The position numbers were made by a program, and so were the translations under genes. A model generated the notes under the pieces. The model saw only the letters and a program-made list of their open reading frames with translations. It was not told where the DNA came from and made no database searches. DNA of 64,000 bases from Cohnella lupini (lineage in GTDB: Bacteria > Bacillota > Bacilli > Paenibacillales > Paenibacillaceae), in assembly GCF_003386205.1 (NCBI RefSeq), contig NZ_QRDY01000003.1, forward strand, positions 372,001 through 436,000, in the 5' to 3' direction. Position 1 is the first letter of the stretch. Each line of letters opens with the position of its first letter. Shown here piece after piece: positions 59,310 to 64,000 of the stretch.

Positions 59310-60584
59310 ATGAAACGTATAGTGGCTTTCGTGCTCATTGTTCTCGTTAGTTTCGGGATTATGGGAGCTTTAACACCCGGACTGCTGAACGGAACGAAGC
59401 TTGGGCTCGACTTGAAAGGCGGAGTTGAAATTCTGTACGAGGCGCATCCGTTAACGGAGGGCGGCGTCGTAACGAAGGAAGCCTTGAAGCAAACCGCGCT
59501 CAGCTTAGAGAAACGCGCGAACAAAAGCAATGTGGCCGAGCCTGAGGTCACGACGGAAGGTAAAAACAGAATTCGCCTTAAAATCGCGGTATCTACCGGT
59601 TCTACGGACAAAGAACGCGACGAGGCAGTCGAGAAAATCCGCGATCTGATGAAGCGTCCGGCCGAATTGCAATTCCGCAGCGCGGAAGGGTGCGCGGACG
59701 GATCGTATTGCACGGTTGAAATGATCGGCAGCGACTTCAAAGAGGGCGCCGCAAAAATCGAATACAACAATCTAAGCCAACCAATGGTGCGGATCGTCGT
59801 AAACGACAAGAAAAAGCTTGCCGACGTATCGACCAAGCTTGTCAACAAAAACTTGGCCATTTACTTAGATGACACGATGATTTCCGACCCGGTAGTCCAA
59901 GCGGCGTTAACGGACGGCACGGCGGTTATTACGGGGCAAGATTCGCTAGACGAAGCGCAAAATTTGGCGGATATCATCAACTTAGGCGCGTTGCCGCTTA
60001 AATTGACGGAAAAATACACGCAAAGCGTCGGCGCGACGCTAGGCAAACAATCCTTGAACGACACGTTGTTCGCTGGCGTTCTGGCATCGGCGCTCATCCT
60101 TCTTTTCATGCTCGTTCTGTATCGTATTCCCGGCCTTGTGGCCAGCATCTGTCTGCTCGTTTTCGTATGGGTGCTTCTCGGCGTCTTCTATCTGATGGGA
60201 GCTACGTTGACGCTTCCGGGTATCGCGGCGTTCGTTCTCGGTATCGGTATCGCAGTCGATTCGAACATCATAACGGCCGAACGGATTAAGGACGAGCTCC
60301 GCACGGGCAAGACGATCGCGTCTTCGCTTCGCGCTGGCGCCAAGAACAGCTTCCGTACGATCATCGACGCGCATATTACGACTTTGATCGCCGCATCCGT
60401 TTTGTATTTCATGGGACACGGCATCGTGAAAAGCTTCGCCGTCGTTCTTATCGCGAGTATTCTCGTTAACATTTTGACCAACGTTTTCTTGCCGCGTTAC
60501 TTGCTCACCTTGCTCGTCAAGAGCGGTCGCTTCAATAAACCGTCCCATTACAACGTGAGAGAAGGTGAAATCGATGCGCTCTAA
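59310..60584 (+). CDS. secD: Protein translocase subunit SecD
   Basis: 424 residues. N-terminal membrane segment and LGLDLKGGVEILYE (D1 motif), a periplasm-side P1 domain, then the five-helix RND core with the D4 region IPGIAAFVLGIGIAVDSNI and motif D6 near the end. Uses the proton gradient to assist protein export. AAAGGGG before the ATG at 59310. SecD and SecF are separate here, unlike the single SecDF of B. subtilis. Confidence 0.97.
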   Translation: MKRIVAFVLIVLVSFGIMGALTPGLLNGTKLGLDLKGGVEILYEAHPLTEGGVVTKEALKQTALSLEKRANKSNVAEPEVTTEGKNRIRLKIAVSTGSTDKERDEAVEKIRDLMKRPAELQFRSAEGCADGSYCTVEMIGSDFKEGAAKIEYNNLSQPMVRIVVNDKKKLADVSTKLVNKNLAIYLDDTMISDPVVQAALTDGTAVITGQDSLDEAQNLADIINLGALPLKLTEKYTQSVGATLGKQSLNDTLFAGVLASALILLFMLVLYRIPGLVASICLLVFVWVLLGVFYLMGATLTLPGIAAFVLGIGIAVDSNIITAERIKDELRTGKTIASSLRAGAKNSFRTIIDAHITTLIAASVLYFMGHGIVKSFAVVLIASILVNILTNVFLPRYLLTLLVKSGRFNKPSHYNVREGEIDAL

Positions 60585-61482
60585 ACGTACCTTCGACTTC
60601 GTGAAGTCCAGCCGTCGGTTCCTGATCGTTTCGGCGATCGTCACGCTTCTCGGAATCGTGGCGGTAAGCATATTCGGATTGAATTACGGCATAGATTTCA
60701 GTTCCGGTACCTCGGTGGATATTTCATCGAAGAAGTCCGTTACGGAGGAAAAATTAAGAACGTTTCTGGATGATCAGGATCTGGGACAGTATACGCTAAC
60801 GACCGCGGAAAACCGGGATTCGATCCGCTTCAAGGAAGCTCTTAACGACACGCAGGAAAAAGCGTTCAAGGCGGCGTTCACATCCGAGATCGATCCCGAT
60901 GCTTCTTACGAGATCAATATCGTCGACGTCGATATCGCGAAAGAGCAACAAAGAAGCGCGCTCATCGGCATGGCTATCGCGTGTTTGGGCATCGTCATCT
61001 ACGTGAGTATTCGTTTCGAATGGCGTTTTGCCATTTCGGCGGTCGTTTCGTTGGTGTATAGCGCATTCTTCGTTATCACGATGTTCTCCTTGCTTCGGTT
61101 GGAGGTAAATCTTCCGTTCATTCTTGCCGTGCTGACGATTATCGGTTATGCGATTAACGATACGGTCGTTATCTTCGATAGGATCAGGGAAAACCTGCGG
61201 TTTTCCAAGATCAAGAAACCGTCCGATCTCGAAGATCTCGTGAATAAGAGCGTATGGCAGACGTTGGCCCGTTCGATCAATACGGTCATTACCGTATTGA
61301 TAGCGTCCGTGTGCTTGTTCATCTTCGGCGGGGAGTCGATCAAGTTATTCTCCCTTGCGATGATATTCGGTCTTGTAGCCGGCGCGTATTCATCGATCTT
61401 CATCGCCAGCCAGCTTTGGTTGTATTTGAAGAAGAGACAACCGATTAAGAAAGTCGCGGTAAAGCCGCAAAGCACGCCTTAA
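60574..61482 (+). CDS. secF: Protein translocase subunit SecF
   Basis: 302 residues: N-terminal membrane segment with FGLNYGIDFSSGTSVDI, a small P4 domain, and five further membrane segments with TIIGYAINDTVVIFDRIREN (motif F4). GAAGGTG precedes the ATG at 60574, which overlaps the secD end by 11 bases, so the two subunits are translationally coupled. Confidence 0.97.
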   Translation: MRSKRTFDFVKSSRRFLIVSAIVTLLGIVAVSIFGLNYGIDFSSGTSVDISSKKSVTEEKLRTFLDDQDLGQYTLTTAENRDSIRFKEALNDTQEKAFKAAFTSEIDPDASYEINIVDVDIAKEQQRSALIGMAIACLGIVIYVSIRFEWRFAISAVVSLVYSAFFVITMFSLLRLEVNLPFILAVLTIIGYAINDTVVIFDRIRENLRFSKIKKPSDLEDLVNKSVWQTLARSINTVITVLIASVCLFIFGGESIKLFSLAMIFGLVAGAYSSIFIASQLWLYLKKRQPIKKVAVKPQSTP

Positions 61483-61506
61483 GCAACTAGAAAGGAGTGG
61501 CTCTAA

Positions 61507-62448
61507 ATGGCTATGGAACATCGCTCCGCATCCGCGGAACGCGGGTCTCTGGTATCCCTGTGGGGGCTGCTCGGTTTGTTTATCGTGAAAGGCTCGGTCG
61601 GATGGCTGACCGGGAGTAAAGCTCTGATGGCGGATGCTTGCCAGTCGGCGGCCGACTGCGCAGGCACCGTAACCTCTTATATGGGTATTCGTAAAGCGAG
61701 AATGGATCCGAAAGCTGTAAACGCGTCGCGTCATAATCCGGAATCGGTCGCGGCCATCGTATTATCGGCAATGCTACTCGTTGCCGGCATAGAGATCGGC
61801 ATCTCTTCGGCGCGTTCGATAGCGAATGGGGTCGAGGAAGCCCCTGGCGTTGGCGCCGTAATCGTCATTGCGGCAGGCATCGGCGTTAGGGAAGGGCTCG
61901 TACGTTACCGGAGAAGCAGGGATATTCGTTGCGGAATTCGCGTAGATCGTACGTTGGACGGTCGCTCAGACATCTTCGTTTCGTTAACGGCTTTGGTCGG
62001 GACATCAGGCGCGGTGGTCGGCGAATTATATGATATGCCGGGTCTCTACGTTCTCGATCCTGCCGCTGGACTCGTGATTTCATTAATCGTCGTGAGAATG
62101 GGTTACCGCATGACGGCCGGTGTATTGCGAGTGCCGGACCATTGCAAGCTGGAGGAGTCAGATGCCCAGTCTCTGCTCGAAGCCGTTCAGAGAGTCGACG
62201 GCGTCGTGGCGGTCGACGATGTGAAGGCCAGGGAGCAGGGGCATTACATTGTTCTGGATATCGTCATTCGGGTGAATCCGCGAATCAGCGTTTTCGAAGG
62301 GCAGGATATCGCGCATCGCGTGCGGCGTCAATTGACCAAACGCTTCCTGCACGTGATGGATGCCAACGTTAAGGTACAGCCTTACGATCCGGGATTTCCT
62401 TATAAGTCCAATCACCAGGAAGAAGAGCTTTCTTCATTGATTCAATAG
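61507..62448 (+). CDS. Cation diffusion facilitator family protein with altered metal site
   Basis: 313 residues, with six hydrophobic segments and a C-terminal cytosolic domain (about 210-300). The overall CDF layout is kept (GSVGWLTGSKALMADA near 30, then GMRxSDxxxS-like GRSDIFVSL near 152). The second-helix metal motif HxxxD/DxxxD is Gln46-x3-Asp50, and the fifth-helix motif is Asp151-x3-Asp155. Zinc and iron CDFs usually have His at one of these places, manganese members Asp. AAAGGAG precedes the ATG. It follows secF by 24 bases and is likely in the same unit. Transport ability is uncertain. Confidence 0.85.
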   Translation: MAMEHRSASAERGSLVSLWGLLGLFIVKGSVGWLTGSKALMADACQSAADCAGTVTSYMGIRKARMDPKAVNASRHNPESVAAIVLSAMLLVAGIEIGISSARSIANGVEEAPGVGAVIVIAAGIGVREGLVRYRRSRDIRCGIRVDRTLDGRSDIFVSLTALVGTSGAVVGELYDMPGLYVLDPAAGLVISLIVVRMGYRMTAGVLRVPDHCKLEESDAQSLLEAVQRVDGVVAVDDVKAREQGHYIVLDIVIRVNPRISVFEGQDIAHRVRRQLTKRFLHVMDANVKVQPYDPGFPYKSNHQEEELSSLIQ

Positions 62449-62493
62449 CTATTGTCTTCGTTATTCATCGTACGATCGAGCGCTTGAACGTTC

Positions 62494-62524
62494 AGTCCGC
62501 CGCCATCCTGTCGGCGGATTTGTT
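62494..62524 (+). terminator. Probable terminator after the CDF gene
   Basis: TCCGCCG / CGGCGGA stem (extended by A-T and G-T pairs) with a nine-base loop and tail TTTGTT. Confidence 0.75.
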
Positions 62525-62561
62525 CGTTCATAGGCGAAGTAGGAGGGAATCACGTTCGCTT

Positions 62562-64000
62562 ATGATTAAATCCAAATACAGATGGGATTTGCCCGAGCTG
62601 GACGAGTCTCTCGTCTCCAAGCTGGAACGGGAATTGCAGGTAAGCCGATTAACCGCAGGCGTGTTGGCCGGACGCGGATGGACGTCTTCGGAGCAGACGA
62701 AGGCCTTCCTGCAAACGGATGCGGAGCAGTTGCACGATCCGTTCGTCATGAAGGGCATGTCGGACGCCGTCCGGCGAATATCCGATGCCGTTAAGCACGG
62801 GGAACGGATTCGGGTATACGGAGACTACGACGCGGACGGGGTGACGTCTACGGCCCTCATGAGCCGGTTACTGATCGAATTGGGTGCTTCGTTCGATACA
62901 TACATTCCCCATAGAAGCCGCGAAGGGTACGGACTTAATGTCGGCGCCATAGACTTGGCCGCGGAAGCCGGAGTCCGGTTACTGATAACGGTCGACAACG
63001 GGATAAGCGCAGTGGAGCAAATCGCATATGCAGCTTCAAGGGGTATCGATGTCGTCGTAACGGATCACCATGAACCGCCGGATAAGCTGCCTGAAGCGGT
63101 TGCGCTCGTGAATCCGAAGCAGAAGGATTGCCCATATCCATTCAAGGGACTTTGCGGAGCGGGCGTCGTATTTAAGCTTGCGCACGCCATGCTAGGGCGT
63201 CCGATCATCGAATACACGGACTTGGCGGCCATAGGAACGATTGCGGATCTTATGCCTTTGACTGGCGAGAATCGCGTTATTGCCCGGCTGGGCCTGGAGC
63301 AAATGCGACGCCAACCGATCGTCGGAATTCGCGCGCTGGCCAAGGTGTGCGGAATTAAGCCGGAGGACTTGACCAGCGGACGTATCGGCTTCTCGCTGGC
63401 GCCCCGTCTTAACGCGGGAGGCAGGTTAGATCATGCGGATAGCGCGGTCAAGCTCCTTCAGGAAACGGAAGAAGAGGAAGCCGAGAGAATGGCGCTCGGC
63501 TTGGATAAGCTGAATAGCGAGCGCCAAGCGCTTGTCGAACAAACGGTAATCGAAGCGGACGAGATGTGGCAGACGCAATGCGCGGCTGAAGGCGGCGCGG
63601 ATAGGAAGGTCATCGTGCTGGCCAAAGCGGGCTGGAACGCCGGCATTGCCGGCCTTGTCGCGTCCAAGCTCGTCGAACGGTATTATCGGCCGGCAGTCAT
63701 ATTGGCATCTGATGAAGAAACGGGTTTATGCAAAGGCTCCGCGAGGTCGATAGACGGATTCGATCTCTATGAGGCGTTAACCGACTGCGCGGATTTAATG
63801 GAACATTACGGCGGTCATCAGGCAGCCGCGGGGATGACGATTTCCCGGGAAAACATCGATTTACTGGCAAACCGCTTGCACGAATTGGCGGAGCTGCGTT
63901 TAACCGCGGAGGACTGGCAACCGAAGCGCCGGGCTGACCTTAGCGTGAAGCTATCAGATCTTACGCTTGGAGCGGTTGACCAGTTGGCTAGTCTGGAGCC
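62562..64000 (+). CDS. recJ: Single-stranded-DNA-specific exonuclease RecJ, 3' truncated by the window edge
   Basis: 479 codons are visible with no stop before the window ends; Bacillales RecJ is about 770-800 residues. DHH-family motifs are complete: motif I VYGDYDADGVTS near 85, motif III VTDHHEPPD near 165, GTIADLMPLTG near 225, and the DHHA1 domain begins near 330 with ending GGHQAAAGMTI near 420. A 5' to 3' exonuclease in recombination and mismatch repair. The nearest ribosome-site-like sequence, AGGAGGG at 62541-62547, is 14 bases from the ATG at 62562, longer than usual. secDF-CDF-recJ is typical Bacillales order. Confidence 0.97.
   Translation, partial: MIKSKYRWDLPELDESLVSKLERELQVSRLTAGVLAGRGWTSSEQTKAFLQTDAEQLHDPFVMKGMSDAVRRISDAVKHGERIRVYGDYDADGVTSTALMSRLLIELGASFDTYIPHRSREGYGLNVGAIDLAAEAGVRLLITVDNGISAVEQIAYAASRGIDVVVTDHHEPPDKLPEAVALVNPKQKDCPYPFKGLCGAGVVFKLAHAMLGRPIIEYTDLAAIGTIADLMPLTGENRVIARLGLEQMRRQPIVGIRALAKVCGIKPEDLTSGRIGFSLAPRLNAGGRLDHADSAVKLLQETEEEEAERMALGLDKLNSERQALVEQTVIEADEMWQTQCAAEGGADRKVIVLAKAGWNAGIAGLVASKLVERYYRPAVILASDEETGLCKGSARSIDGFDLYEALTDCADLMEHYGGHQAAAGMTISRENIDLLANRLHELAELRLTAEDWQPKRRADLSVKLSDLTLGAVDQLASLE

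Overview
The window is a stretch of core chromosome from a spore-forming member of the Bacillales. Gene order (lonB-lon-engB-hem operon-spoVID; valS-folC-murC; maf-radC-mreBCD-minCD-rodA-spoIVFAB-rng-rplU-prp-rpmA-spo0B-obg; pheA-safA-bofC-ruvCAB-queA-tgt-yajC; spoVB-comN-secDF-recJ) is that of the Bacillus subtilis 240-250 degree region. The moderately high GC, the TTG/GTG starts, the SPOR-domain and DUF4321 genes before maf, the uroporphyrinogen methyltransferase/synthase fusion and the split secD/secF point to Paenibacillaceae (Paenibacillus/Cohnella-like). This is inference from gene order and protein character, not from a search. No phage, transposon, CRISPR array, tRNA or rRNA was seen.

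Layout. 1-7441: the C-terminal part of an SNF2 helicase, two Lon-family proteases (membrane LonB and cytosolic LonA) and the ribosome-assembly GTPase EngB. 7594-8944: an unrecognised conserved-looking protein and S-adenosylmethionine decarboxylase, the latter behind a structured leader. 9167-17710: a haem operon (hemA, hemX, precorrin-2 dehydrogenase, hemC, cobA-hemD fusion, hemB, hemL), interrupted by a reverse-strand Crp/Fnr regulator. 17898-25037: spoVID, then a T-box-controlled valS with folC and murC. 25167-33474: a SPOR membrane protein, DUF4321, maf, radC, and the shape and division genes mreBCD, minCD and rodA. 33645-40199: the spoIVFA/spoIVFB protease complex, RNase G, the L21-Prp-L27 unit behind an L21 leader, and spo0B-obg. 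40310-45267: an HD-GYP protein on the reverse strand and a mixed amino-acid unit (pheB, hom, thrB, pheA). 45438-54785: safA, bofC, ruvCAB, a SpoIID-like protein, queA, tgt, yajC. 54870-64000: PAP2 phosphatase, TIGR04086 protein, DUF421 protein, spoVB, comN, secD, secF, a divergent cation-diffusion-facilitator protein and the 5' part of recJ.

How the genes work together. Much of the window serves envelope growth and sporulation: MurC makes lipid II precursors, MreBCD and RodA drive the elongation machinery, MinCD positions the septum, and SpoVID, SafA, SpoIVFA/FB, BofC, SpoVB and Spo0B act in the sporulation cascade, coat and cortex. The haem operon also carries both siroheme-specific activities, so it supplies two tetrapyrrole branches. 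RNA control is visible at valS (T-box), rplU (L21 leader) and, as a new proposal, speD, where a leader can fold in two mutually exclusive ways, one of which pairs the edge of the ribosome binding site.

The points most worth checking are the speD leader, the HD-GYP gene that appears to start at an ATC codon behind a perfect Shine-Dalgarno, the CDF-family protein with altered metal-site residues, and the unrecognised proteins at 7594-8184 and 25167-26492. All other gene calls are ordinary.
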